DNA from: Kriegella aquimaris | Lineage (GTDB): Bacteria > Bacteroidota > Bacteroidia > Flavobacteriales > Flavobacteriaceae | Assembly: GCF_900103215.1 (NCBI RefSeq) | Contig: NZ_FNGV01000009.1 | Span: forward strand, 124,001 to 188,000 | Reading direction: 5' to 3' | Length of the DNA stretch: 64,000 bases | Shown here: positions 45,101 through 53,579 of the stretch, piece after piece | Numbering within the stretch: position 1 is the stretch's first letter | Layout of the letters: each line of letters begins with the position of its first letter | Program-made: the position numbers and the translations under genes | Notes under the pieces: generated by a model | Seen by the model: the letters and a program-made list of their open reading frames with translations, nothing else | The model's database searches: none | Told to the model about the DNA's origin: nothing

Positions 45101-45648
45101 ATGCTAATAAATTTCACTTAAAAGGAAAGAATTCCATTCCTGCATATTATGGTGGTCTAACCAATAGTTTTAGTTATAAGGGGTTTGATTTAAACCTGTT
45201 GATTACGTTTTCAGGGGGTAACTACATTTTTGATAGTTTTTATAGAGATATGGCTACCGATTATAGTGGTACAAGGCGTATGCTGAAGGACGTGTATGAT
45301 GATTATTGGAAGTCTCCAGGTGATGATGCGAAATTTCAACAAGTAAATTGGAATTCAAATATTAAATTAGAAGATGGCACCACAATCGGTCTTGGTGATC
45401 CGCGAACCAATACCGACCAATTTTTATTTAAAGGAGACTATGTGAAGTTTAAGTCTGCGACTTTGGGATATACCGTACCTAAATCGACAAAAGTCGGGAG
45501 TTTGTTCGAAGGTTTGAGATTGTATACCACGGTTGAAAATCTACACACAATAACAAAATATCCAGGATGGGATCCTGAAGGGAGTGCCACATCGTGGGAT
45601 CTACCTCAGTTATTTTCTTCAACATTTGGTGTCTCCATTAAATTCTAA
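42142..45648 (+). CDS. SusC/RagA TonB-dependent transporter with STN signalling domain
   Basis: 1168 residues from ATG 42142; the frame is open back to 42043 but that part covers the leader hairpin. A signal segment (MKLTTLLLITTLLGLHANNSYAQ, about 22-44) is followed by an STN domain (about 52-120), the part that talks to FecR proteins. Next come a carboxypeptidase-regulatory-like domain (about 145-230), LDEVVVVGYGTQKKRDV (about residues 221-237), the plug and the barrel ending VSIKF. It imports glycan fragments with the SusD encoded 10 bp later and, by its STN domain, should report substrate to the FecR/ECF pair upstream. Residues near 183-210 are encoded by DNA nearly identical to the 50097 gene. 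Confidence 0.95.
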   Translation: MKKPLNQWRSDKPLLKFDLKMKLTTLLLITTLLGLHANNSYAQKTKVTLNVENSTVRSIIDNIESKTEFRFIYKTKQIDLERKVSLRVDKEYIETVLNRLFRDTSTIYKVRGTHIILRRNQEKKISTTEIFKNGPIDQMQDFIATGVITDSDGVPLPGANIIEKGTTNGVTADFDGGFSISVKDENAVLVVSYIGFSNKEVPINGQTNISVMLEENAAGLDEVVVVGYGTQKKRDVLGSIATVKSDVLEDSSGASNFTSLLQGQAAGVSVQTSTGRLGSGVDVKIRGLSSISAGTSPLWIVDGVPIIAGAGSSAEYTSEQSPFSLINQADIESIEILKDAAATSIYGSRGSNGVIIITTKTGRKGKTSINLDYSTGVSDLPFQRVDFVNTEEWFEIRDKAKKSYGLGDYSMTDYYAGSVYLTEQLTLEQAKSIDTNWFQEAMQNGSFQSINLSASGGSEKADYFISSNYRKDKGVMLNDDLERYGFRTNVNLTSSDNFKVGAKLNFSLSNSNRGKNFGTSSSGNKDARSGGFAFLNTSAQTFNPVYSLANPKEYFNPYVGNPVALSDRDNMVQDVEMYRTLASLYGEYALPFLPQLSVRSELSLDFVQVNRNTWLSDEIRWDGSWADDFANTIRTFNYNLFLKYDKTFGDHNIIAIGGAEAQRSKSWSRRMQGEDLVGNYKQLGSPSQMTSMYSGLGGESYLLAYFGRANYKFKDKYLAGISVRRDGSSVFTPDYRWGTFMAFSAGWIMSDENFMKGFGANNFLKLRGSFGQTGNAGIPSGLDAFKYTPGNAYGSADIFATNGTLVSSIGVSNLTWETTNNFDVGLDYGLLNNRINGSLAYYNKYVKDLLLATQLPQSSGISTIYGNIGDLVNSGIEFNVSSINISKPDFKWQTTFNIASNHNEVKKLVPRIDADGAGMVSYVNITKTGYAVREYYLADFAGVDPESGISMLYALDKDYYDETNETRRLKDENGEDVKIINSNSNANANKFHLKGKNSIPAYYGGLTNSFSYKGFDLNLLITFSGGNYIFDSFYRDMATDYSGTRRMLKDVYDDYWKSPGDDAKFQQVNWNSNIKLEDGTTIGLGDPRTNTDQFLFKGDYVKFKSATLGYTVPKSTKVGSLFEGLRLYTTVENLHTITKYPGWDPEGSATSWDLPQLFSSTFGVSIKF
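42691..42770 (+). repeat. 80-bp block identical to 50640-50719 within the two island susC genes
   Basis: Every base of 42691-42770 equals 50640-50719, silent positions included. One mismatch follows and then 14 more identical bases. A further identical stretch (ACTGATTCCGACGGGGTTCC and on) lies about 100 bp upstream in both. The rest of the genes is clearly divergent. It encodes the end of the carboxypeptidase-regulatory-like domain. Confidence 0.85.
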
Positions 45649-45658
45649 ATCCATAATC

Positions 45659-47260
45659 ATGAAAAAAGTTTTATTTTATATAGTACTATTACTGGCCACT
45701 ATCTCTTGTGAAAATGAAGAATTTTTTGAACTGGAAAGGCCCGTTCAAAGACCGTGGTTGAATTTAACTGAATTTGAAAGAGCTCCCATAGGAGCTTATA
45801 GAGAAATTTTTTCAACAAACCTAAGTTGGGGCAATGGATTTAATTATTGGTATTTGTACAAAAACGCGGTTGGCGATGATGTTGCTTGGGCAACACCAGG
45901 GGACGCCGCTTGGGGATGGTATCGTGACACTGAAAACGAAAAGGCGTGGTTGTCAGAAATGTTCACGGATTGTTATAAGACGATATCGTCTGTAAATGAT
46001 GCCATTCAATATGTTGAGGAAAATAATGGGAATCCCTATCCAGACATTAACGAAGCAGACAAAGTAAATAATCTTGAACGAATTGTAGGGGAGCTTTATT
46101 TTTTAAGAGGTTTTTCATATTATATGGTTGCAACTACTTTTGGCGATGCCTATGAGCCGGGGGGAGTCAATGGTGCGCAACAAATACCTTTAAGAATAGT
46201 AAGAGCAAGTTCTTATGAGGAAGCAGCTAATTCAAAAATTGGCATGACTGAAGAAATCTGGAATCAAATGCTTTCTGATTTTCAAACAGCCTACGAGATG
46301 CTTCCTGAGCGATATATTCCCGGAATAATGCATGTTTCGTATCAGGCGGGAAGGGCCAATAAATTTGCGGCCGCTGCTATGTTGGCCCGGATATATTTTG
46401 GAATGGGAAATTATACTAAGGCAGAGGAATATAGCAGTTTTGTTATTGATGAGAATAATGGTGACTATGACTTAAGTGAAGACCCCATTGAAGCCTTCAA
46501 CAAAAGTACCCTAGCGCGTGCAAAGGAGACCATTATGTACACACCGTGTTATGATGAAACTTTTGGCAATCAAAATTTGCATGCCGCAACTTTTAGTAAT
46601 CTTCTAATTGACAATCCAGTTCCTTGGGTAGCTACTCACATGGATTATGCAACTGCACAGCGCTTAGGGTGGATGTCTGATCCTAAAAATGACACAACCA
46701 TTACCATTTTGGCTAGAAGGGATAAACGCTTTCAACAATTAATGGCATTTCGCGGAGCTTCTAATGTGCCGGAGTCAGATAGAATAGAAGGAATCTATTA
46801 CGAAACACGGACGAATTTAATGTGGAGGACCATACTTGCGAGTAAATATTTTAGAGGTCCTGGGGGGAGATATACCAATGTTCCAACCCTACGTTTGGCC
46901 GAAATGTACCTGACTCGGGCTATATGTCGATTTAGGGGTGGTGATAAAGAAGGCGCCGCATCCGATTTAAACGTGGTAAGAAAACGAGCATGGGATGAAT
47001 CGATTGCCGGTGAGCCTTATGAATTTTCGGATAGTCATGTTACATCAAGTAATGTTACAGAGCAAATGATCAATGATGAACGCTTGATTGAAATGTTTAT
47101 GGAGGGTGATAGAATAGATTATTTGAGAGGATTAAAAGTAGATGTTCCGAACAATGAGCCGGAAAGAGGAGTTCCTGCGTCTGTTCCTTATACCGATAAA
47201 GGGTTTGTTTGGCCAATCCCAATTAATGAAACCGAATTGAATCAGGGATATGGTAATTAA
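45659..47260 (+). CDS. SusD/RagB family substrate-binding lipoprotein
   Basis: 533 residues from ATG 45659; an in-frame ATG at 45584 lies inside susC. MKKVLFYIVLLLATISC is a lipoprotein signal with Cys17. SusD helical features are LERIVGELYFLRGFSYYMVATTFGD, AGRANKFAAAAMLARIYFGMGNY, RLAEMYLTRAICRF and the C-terminal NDERLIEMFMEGDRIDYLRGL, ending FVWPIPINETELN. It partners the SusC 10 bp upstream. A hairpin about 150 bp downstream probably ends the unit. Confidence 0.95.
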   Translation: MKKVLFYIVLLLATISCENEEFFELERPVQRPWLNLTEFERAPIGAYREIFSTNLSWGNGFNYWYLYKNAVGDDVAWATPGDAAWGWYRDTENEKAWLSEMFTDCYKTISSVNDAIQYVEENNGNPYPDINEADKVNNLERIVGELYFLRGFSYYMVATTFGDAYEPGGVNGAQQIPLRIVRASSYEEAANSKIGMTEEIWNQMLSDFQTAYEMLPERYIPGIMHVSYQAGRANKFAAAAMLARIYFGMGNYTKAEEYSSFVIDENNGDYDLSEDPIEAFNKSTLARAKETIMYTPCYDETFGNQNLHAATFSNLLIDNPVPWVATHMDYATAQRLGWMSDPKNDTTITILARRDKRFQQLMAFRGASNVPESDRIEGIYYETRTNLMWRTILASKYFRGPGGRYTNVPTLRLAEMYLTRAICRFRGGDKEGAASDLNVVRKRAWDESIAGEPYEFSDSHVTSSNVTEQMINDERLIEMFMEGDRIDYLRGLKVDVPNNEPERGVPASVPYTDKGFVWPIPINETELNQGYGN

Positions 47261-48022
47261 ACAGAATCAGCTTAAATCGCTACAGGTAGAATGTTATCTA
47301 AACCATAGATTGCTAATAAATTGTATGCTTTGTCTGTTCCATGCAAGCTGTGGAGCCGGTAAGAGTTTATTTTAATAATAAATTCTGGCATAAATAATTT
47401 TAAAGAACCAATCTGCCAGTGTGAATCAATCATTGGCAGATTGATTATTGATAGGTAAGCCCATAATTTTATCTCTTGTATACAAAAAGCTTTGAACAGT
47501 CGGGAATAACCATAAATAAATTAAAGCCTAAATGATTTTTATATTCCTTCTAATATTGACATCATAGATCATTTATAGGAATATCAAAATAAAACCAGAT
47601 GATGAGTGGTTTTTAAAAAAGTGGGACAACAAATTAAGTAAGTAATCCATTTCGTGTATGCAAAAAAAATCCGCGATGAAAGGATTAAAAAAAAAGCTGC
47701 TTACTGTGCTACAAATTATCTCTTTGGTATATATTCCGAAAAAGCGAATAAAACTTTCTTTTGCCTTGCGCAGATAGATAAAACAAGTACCACAGTATTT
47801 TCTACTGCTGATTAAACAGGTGAAGTTGCCAATTGCATTATCATTTTTGGACAAGCTTTCTGTATAGCTTGTTTTATATATAGGATGTATGGAACATATA
47901 CTTTCTGCAAAGTATGGCCTATTAATTTGGTTTCATATCGAAACTAATTATAGTTTAATATATTAATGTATTTTTTATACATTTATCACATATAATGGTA
48001 AATAATTGCATAATTAATTAAA
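47261..48022. other. Intergenic region before the second ECF sigma gene (no supported gene)
   Basis: 762 bp, very AT-rich. It holds a hairpin at 47409-47443 and, around 47600-47850, broken short frames on both strands (for example IKIKPDDEWFLKKWDNKLSK ending at 47640 on the plus strand). These may be decayed coding DNA but match nothing I recognise. The last ~100 bp should carry the sigma gene promoter. Confidence 0.35.
47409..47443 (+). terminator. Candidate terminator after the first island susCD pair
   Basis: CAATCTGCCA (47409-47418) pairs perfectly with TGGCAGATTG (47434-47443) around a 15-nt loop. Only a weak T-rich tail follows. Confidence 0.45.
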
Positions 48023-48601
48023 ATGTCCGCAGAAAAATCCTATACTAACGAATTGCTTGTTACTCAGTTTAGAAACGGTAACAAACAGGCGTTTCAGAAG
48101 CTTTTTGAGCTGTATTGGGAATCAATGTTTGTACAAGCTAAAGCTATACTTTCGGATGGAGAAATAGCAAAAGATGTAGTTCAGGAAATTTGGGTTGAAC
48201 TATGGAAAAGTAAAGAAAATAAGGTAATTGTAAATTTCGAGGCTTATATTTTTAAAGCGGTCAGGTATGGTTGTTTTAAATATTTAAGAGATAATAAGTT
48301 CAATGCCGTTCAGCTTTATGTTATCGATTCATTACAGTTATCTAACCATGATGTTGAAAATCAACATGATCTAGAGGAGACTCAAATCGTTATTGCCAAT
48401 TCTTTAAAAGAATTGTCCCCAAGGTGTCAACAAATTTTTCGATTAAGCCGAATTGAAGATAATAGTAATGAAGAAATTGCTTTACATTTGGGCATATCAA
48501 AGCGCTCGGTTGAAAATCAAGTTTCCTTGGCATTAAAAGCTATCAGGGAAAACTTGGGAATTCTACATAACGTACCCTTCATCATTTTTTTTCTTTGTTG
48601 A
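48023..48601 (+). CDS. ECF-type RNA polymerase sigma-70 factor
   Basis: 192 residues. Region 2 (FQKLFELYWESMFVQAKAIL, KDVVQEIWVELWKSK) and region 4 (LKELSPRCQQIFRLSRIEDNSNEEIALHLGISKRSVENQVSLALK) are clear. It ends with a hydrophobic FIIFFLC tail. Unlike the first sigma gene it is co-directional with its fecR gene, 178 bp upstream of it. It should activate the second island susCD pair when freed by its FecR partner. Confidence 0.94.
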   Translation: MSAEKSYTNELLVTQFRNGNKQAFQKLFELYWESMFVQAKAILSDGEIAKDVVQEIWVELWKSKENKVIVNFEAYIFKAVRYGCFKYLRDNKFNAVQLYVIDSLQLSNHDVENQHDLEETQIVIANSLKELSPRCQQIFRLSRIEDNSNEEIALHLGISKRSVENQVSLALKAIRENLGILHNVPFIIFFLC

Positions 48602-48779
48602 TTAGCTTTTATAGAGCAGAGCGTCGTGTAAAAAAATACTTCAAACTATAAATTCCGGTCCTGATTTATTATTCTCGAACCCTACAAATCTCGTTATAGT
48701 TGTTAAATTAATGTTAAATGTCCAAATTTGATGTGTGTTGCATGTCTGAAAAGGTACATCTAAATATAGGGTTAAAACT

Positions 48780-49907
48780 ATGCGCGAACAGGAATTCCGG
48801 AAATTATTGGATAAGTATCTTAATGGCTCTATATCCGATGAAGAAAAAAAAATTCTCGAAAAATTTAATGAGAATATGATTTCAATAAACGATAGTCCGC
48901 ATTTTAAAGATGAATCGAATAAAATTGAAATTAAGGAATCTTTATGGAAAGATATCAAAGTCGAAAGCAGGTTTAATAAGAAGAAAACAGGTTTCTGGAG
49001 AATAGCTGCAGCGAGTGCAGCTGTATTTATAGGAATAATGACTTTAGGATATCTCTACATCTACAATACAAGGGCGACTTCGCTAGATATCATTCCTGAG
49101 AATGCCATCACCTTGGAACTTGAAGACGGAAGGCTTGAAATTATTGAAGAAAATGGTTCTGTGCAAGTGACCGACAAGAAGGGCGCCGTACTTGGTCAAC
49201 AAAAAGGAAATCGATTGGAGTACTCGGAAACTGGCAATGCAGAGGAGCTCATTTTTAATACGCTGACAATACCTTTTGGCAAAAAATTTGAATTAAAACT
49301 TTCTGACGGCTCGAAGGCTTTTCTCAACTCTGGGTCTTCCATAAAATATCCAGTAAAATTTTTAGATGGTCAAGATAGAAGTGTCTTTATTTCGGGCGAG
49401 GCCTATCTCAATGTTGCAAAAGATTCAGCACACCCCTTTATTGTAAATGCCGGTAAATTGAATGTTCGTGTTTTAGGCACAGCATTCAACGTTTCTGCGT
49501 ATCCAGAAGATGAAACGACGGAAGTCGTGCTTGTAGAGGGGTCGGTCAGTCTTTCAAGTGAATCGAAAAATGAGGGCAATGAAGATGTGGTAATGTTGGA
49601 ACCGGGGTTTAAAGGTGTTTTAGATAAAAGAGACAAGAATATCACTAAAAATCAAGTCATTACGGCTATGTATACTTCTTGGATAGATGGCAAGTTAGTT
49701 TTCCGGGATATGACCTTTGAAAACATTGTCAAAAGACTTGAAAGGCATTATAATATTTCAATTGTAAATAAGAATAAATCATTGTCAACTAAGAAATTCA
49801 ATGCTAATTTTGGGGATGAGCCGATTGAAAAAGTGCTCGAAGAACTCAAATCGAATTATGGCATTAAGTTTAAAATAATTGATAATAGTCAAGTAATAAT
49901 TGAATGA
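48780..49907 (+). CDS. FecR family anti-sigma factor
   Basis: 375 residues. An N-terminal cytoplasmic sigma-binding part (1-75) is followed by a membrane helix (about 78-98, AAASAAVFIGIMTLGYLYIY). The FecR domain (about 155-275) has LTIPFGKKFELKLSDGSKAFLNSGS, VFISGEAYLNVAKD and VLGTAFNVSAYPEDE. A DUF4974 domain follows (about 300-375; LVFRDMTFENIVKRLERHYN). It is closely similar in layout to the 40845 gene, supporting a duplicated regulatory module. It sits between its sigma factor and the STN-containing SusC. Confidence 0.94.
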   Translation: MREQEFRKLLDKYLNGSISDEEKKILEKFNENMISINDSPHFKDESNKIEIKESLWKDIKVESRFNKKKTGFWRIAAASAAVFIGIMTLGYLYIYNTRATSLDIIPENAITLELEDGRLEIIEENGSVQVTDKKGAVLGQQKGNRLEYSETGNAEELIFNTLTIPFGKKFELKLSDGSKAFLNSGSSIKYPVKFLDGQDRSVFISGEAYLNVAKDSAHPFIVNAGKLNVRVLGTAFNVSAYPEDETTEVVLVEGSVSLSSESKNEGNEDVVMLEPGFKGVLDKRDKNITKNQVITAMYTSWIDGKLVFRDMTFENIVKRLERHYNISIVNKNKSLSTKKFNANFGDEPIEKVLEELKSNYGIKFKIIDNSQVIIE

Positions 49908-50010
49908 AAAACGAATTATGAACCATGTAAAATAGATGTCAATGAAATAAAAAATCCGACACGAACAGAATGCTAAAAAACCAATTGCTTATTACTCTTC
50001 GTCGCAATAG

Positions 50011-50084
50011 ACAAAAAACCGGAAAATGCTCGAACATTTCCCGATTTAGTAGTAGTGATTAAAGTAAAAATAACCACATTTTAA
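50011..50084 (-). ncRNA. Predicted cis-antisense RNA opposite the second island susC leader (DonS-like layout)
   Basis: On the minus strand a TACTTTTG -7 box (50097-50090) overlaps the susC start codon, and about 70 nt later a hairpin (50046-50017) runs into a six-base T-run. This predicts an RNA of about 74 nt. It shares the hairpin right arm (CATTTTCCGGTT) and the 5' block TGTGGTTAT (plus-strand ATAACCACA, 50070-50078) with the RNA predicted at 42051-42129. The -33 element is weak. Expression is not shown by sequence. Confidence 0.5.
50017..50046 (-). terminator. Hairpin with minus-strand U-tract in the second fecR-susC gap
   Basis: AACCGGAAAATG (50017-50028) and CATTTCCCGATT (50035-50046) form 10 of 12 pairs. 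The T-run lies on the minus strand (50018-50013). The hairpin is 50 bp from the susC ATG, against 51 bp in the first copy. Confidence 0.6.
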
Positions 50085-50096
50085 CACCTCAAAAGT

Positions 50097-53000
50097 ATGA
50101 AAAAACTTCTTAATTGTAAAAGAAGGCGATATCCTTTACTCTCCTATGATTTAAAAATGAAATTAAGTACGCTGTTTATATTGGTCACATTTTTTACTTT
50201 ACAAGCCAATGATAGCTATGCACAACGTGCTAAAATCACTTTGAACCTCAATAATGTTTCTGTTGGTCAACTTCTTGACGAAATTGAAAGCACCACTGAA
50301 TTTCAATTTGTTTATAAGATCGAAGATGTTGATTTGAAACGCATTGTTTCCATTAGTGTAAAGAACGAAGGAATTTCTAAGATTTTGAATGACATCTTTG
50401 AAAATACTAATACAACATTCAATTTAAATAAACGTCGCATTTATTTGGTTGGTAGAAAACCTTCTCCTCCCATAAAAAGCCAAAAAGTAGATAGTACTAT
50501 TCCTGTTCAACAAAGTTCGGTAAATGGAGTTGTAACTGATTCCGACGGGGTTCCCCTGCCAGGTGCGAATATTATTGAAAAAGGTACTACAAATGGGGTT
50601 ACCGCAGATTTCGACGGGAATTTTTTTATTTCAGTAAAAGATGAAAATGCCGTTTTAGTAGTTTCCTATATAGGTTTTTCGAATAAAGAGGTGCCTATCA
50701 ATGGTCAAACGAATATTTCGGTGATGTTGGAGGAAAGTGCTGCCGGCCTTGACGAGGTCGTAGTGGTCGGGTATGGAACGCAAAAGAAGAGAGATGTAAT
50801 TGGGTCAATGGTTTCGATTAAAGGTGAAGACATAGCAAAGACACCCACAACCAATCTTGCTGATAATTTACAGGGTATGGCTAGCGGTGTGATGGTTAAT
50901 AGCAGGAGCGGCCACCCAGGAAGCGCCCCAGAGATAAAGATACGTGGTATTAATTCGATTAATTTGAGTTCAGACCCTCTTTGGATTGTAGATGGGATAC
51001 CCATATTTACTGGATCTTCTGAACTTAATCGTGATGGTGTAAAAGCTGTTTCTCCCATTTCAATGCTCAACCCAAATGATATCACATCGATTGAAGTTTT
51101 GAAGGATGCGGCTGCAACTGCCATTTATGGAAGTAGGGCATCAGGCGGAGTAATTTTAGTTACAACAAAATCAGCACAAAGTGGAAAAACTGGCGTAAAA
51201 ATATCTTATGATATGGGGGTTTCTAGCATTCCATTTTCCCAAGAAGATATTTTTGTAGATTCAAAAACATGGTGGCGACTATCAGATACAGCAGCAGCTA
51301 ATTCAGGTACGGTAGCACCTGATCCGGCAAGCATTATGGCTATCCAATTTTGGGGTGATCGACCCGACATGTCCAGAGCCGAAGCGGAAGCGACAAATGT
51401 AGACCAGCTTAATGCGGTAACCCAAGATGCGCTGTTTACTCAAATTGGATTTTCCGCTAACAAAGGTTTCGAAACTGGTGGGGTGCTATTTTCTTTGAAC
51501 TACCGTAATGAGGATGGTTTAATCCGCAACAATGATTTCGAAAGGTTAACAAGTCGTATTAATTTTAATTTTAAACCATTAAAATCAGTTGAGATTGGCA
51601 TCAACTCGAATTTTGTTTATCTAAAAACAAATGGTGTCCGATCAGCTCAAGGAAAGGGCGCAGGTGGTTGGGCAAATTGGAGCCATACTTTGCCTTGGTG
51701 GAAGATTTATGATGAAAATTCACAAACCGGTTATTGGGCTGTAAATAGTGGATATAACATGACTGCATTTTCCGATCGTGATTTAACAAGATATGATGTT
51801 GATCAATATAGAAGTATAAATAATGCCTACGTGCAATGGTTACCTACTGATGGTTTAAGTATAAGAGGTGAAGTAGGGGTCGATTTAAATGTAAACAATA
51901 GTTCTTATTGGCGATCTGGGTTATTGGCGCCATCTCCCCCATATTTTTCACAAGCACAAGAACAGTCGGTAACAAGATCTATTGTGAATTACAATGTGTA
52001 TGCGAATTACAATAAAGTGTTTAATGAGATTCATAGTTTTGATTTTACGTTAGGTACTGAAGCTTCACGTAATTGGTCATACACGAGAACGTTTGCAGGA
52101 GATGGGTTGCAGACAGAATACCCTGAATTAAGAAACCCTTTGCAATTGAATTCTATGGCAGGATACCAAGGTGGAGATACCTACATAAAAGGATTTTTTG
52201 GAAGAGCCAATTATAAACTATTTGATCGCTATATGCTGAATGCTAGTGTGCGCCGTGATGGCCATTCCGCATTTAATGAAGAAAACCGCTGGGCTAATTT
52301 TTATGCCGTTGGACTAGGCTGGATTCTTTCCGACGAAAATTTTATGAAAGATTCGTCTACTATCAGTTTGTTAAAACTTAGGGGTAGTTACGGAATTACT
52401 GGAAATACCGCAGTTTCCAATTCGATGACTTATATGTCATGGGGTCTTAATACCTCTAGTATTTGGGGCGTTGACTATGCTGCTGGGTCTTCAACAGTTG
52501 GCCCTCTTGGGAGTGCGGATCTAAAATGGGAAACAACGACGAACATGGATTTTGGGCTTGATTTTGGCTTATTCTCTAATAGAATTAATGGTTCTGTCGC
52601 ATTTTATACTCAAAAGGTAGAGGATTTAATATTGAGAGGAAATGTGCAACCTTCAGTAGGTTTTAATAATAATCAAATCTATGAGAATGCCGGTGATATG
52701 AAAAATTGGGGTTTTGAGTTTAACATTTCATCATCTAACATTCAAACTGACAATTTTACATGGAAAACAGACTTCAATTTCAGCACTAATCATAATAAAA
52801 TTATCATATTAAATGAAACCGAAAAAGGCAAAGGAAAAGAAGATGCCCAGGTGATTCGAAAAGAAGGGGAAGCTTTGAATACATGGTATCTCGCAAATTA
52901 TGTCGAGGTAGATCCAGAAAGGGGCATTCCAATGATTGAAGAGAGGGATAGTGATATATGGGATAACGAGTTTAGAACAGTTGCAACGGGTTCAATTATT

Positions 53001-53567
53001 CCTGCAACAAGTACGAATGTTGCTGATAACAGAATGGTTCAGAGCGGAAAATCCCCCCTACCTACTTTTTATGGAGGATTAAGTAATACGTTCGCATATA
53101 AGAATTTTGATTTGAATATGTCATTTAGCTTCGAAGGGGGCAATTGGTTGTGGAATTCGCTATATGCGGAAAACCATAATGTTATGAGTGAAGTCAATAC
53201 GATAAATGATGTTGTTGGGAAATTTTGGGAAAAACCGGGTGACATCGCTGAATATCCACTATTGTTGGGTGGAAGTGATGGGTGGTATTATGATAGTGAT
53301 GGAAATCCTTCTGAAGCTAGAATTGGTTACAACACGAGACAAACAAGCAAATGGCTTGAAAGAGGAGATTATATCAAGTTAAGAAATTTGCAATTGGGCT
53401 ACACTTTACCAAAATCTGCGGGAATGGATGTTTTATCTCCCGTTCGGTTTTATATCGGCGTTACTAACCTTTTCACCATTACAGGTTATAAAGGCCTAAA
53501 TCCAGAGTCTCTTAACGACTTGCCTATACCCCGTACCTACACTTTCGGAATTTCCATTAATCTATAG
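50097..53567 (+). CDS. SusC/RagA TonB-dependent transporter with STN signalling domain
   Basis: 1156 residues. A signal segment (MKLSTLFILVTFFTLQANDSYAQ, about 21-43) precedes an STN domain (about 50-115; VGQLLDEIESTTEFQFVYK). The carboxypeptidase-regulatory-like domain spans about 140-225, with LDEVVVVGYGTQKKRDV at about 220-236. The plug has MASGVMVNSRSGHPGSAPEIKIRG and PLWIVDG, and a barrel ends FGISINL. With the SusD 12 bp later it forms the second glycan importer of the island. The STN domain links it to the FecR and ECF genes upstream. An 80-bp identical block with the 42142 gene points to recombination between them. Confidence 0.95.
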   Translation: MKKLLNCKRRRYPLLSYDLKMKLSTLFILVTFFTLQANDSYAQRAKITLNLNNVSVGQLLDEIESTTEFQFVYKIEDVDLKRIVSISVKNEGISKILNDIFENTNTTFNLNKRRIYLVGRKPSPPIKSQKVDSTIPVQQSSVNGVVTDSDGVPLPGANIIEKGTTNGVTADFDGNFFISVKDENAVLVVSYIGFSNKEVPINGQTNISVMLEESAAGLDEVVVVGYGTQKKRDVIGSMVSIKGEDIAKTPTTNLADNLQGMASGVMVNSRSGHPGSAPEIKIRGINSINLSSDPLWIVDGIPIFTGSSELNRDGVKAVSPISMLNPNDITSIEVLKDAAATAIYGSRASGGVILVTTKSAQSGKTGVKISYDMGVSSIPFSQEDIFVDSKTWWRLSDTAAANSGTVAPDPASIMAIQFWGDRPDMSRAEAEATNVDQLNAVTQDALFTQIGFSANKGFETGGVLFSLNYRNEDGLIRNNDFERLTSRINFNFKPLKSVEIGINSNFVYLKTNGVRSAQGKGAGGWANWSHTLPWWKIYDENSQTGYWAVNSGYNMTAFSDRDLTRYDVDQYRSINNAYVQWLPTDGLSIRGEVGVDLNVNNSSYWRSGLLAPSPPYFSQAQEQSVTRSIVNYNVYANYNKVFNEIHSFDFTLGTEASRNWSYTRTFAGDGLQTEYPELRNPLQLNSMAGYQGGDTYIKGFFGRANYKLFDRYMLNASVRRDGHSAFNEENRWANFYAVGLGWILSDENFMKDSSTISLLKLRGSYGITGNTAVSNSMTYMSWGLNTSSIWGVDYAAGSSTVGPLGSADLKWETTTNMDFGLDFGLFSNRINGSVAFYTQKVEDLILRGNVQPSVGFNNNQIYENAGDMKNWGFEFNISSSNIQTDNFTWKTDFNFSTNHNKIIILNETEKGKGKEDAQVIRKEGEALNTWYLANYVEVDPERGIPMIEERDSDIWDNEFRTVATGSIIPATSTNVADNRMVQSGKSPLPTFYGGLSNTFAYKNFDLNMSFSFEGGNWLWNSLYAENHNVMSEVNTINDVVGKFWEKPGDIAEYPLLLGGSDGWYYDSDGNPSEARIGYNTRQTSKWLERGDYIKLRNLQLGYTLPKSAGMDVLSPVRFYIGVTNLFTITGYKGLNPESLNDLPIPRTYTFGISINL

Positions 53568-53579
53568 ACTTTTAGTATT

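Noticed and set aside
45584-45658. Upstream extension of the susD frame
   Set aside because: It lies inside susC; ATG 45659 begins a standard lipoprotein signal.
47600-47850. Decayed transposase
   Set aside because: Short frames broken by stops do not show any transposase motif I can recognise.
47573-47854. 93-residue open frame on the minus strand before the second ECF sigma gene
   Set aside because: Phe/Ile/Lys-rich translation of AT-rich DNA without signal peptide, domain or start context; more likely chance.
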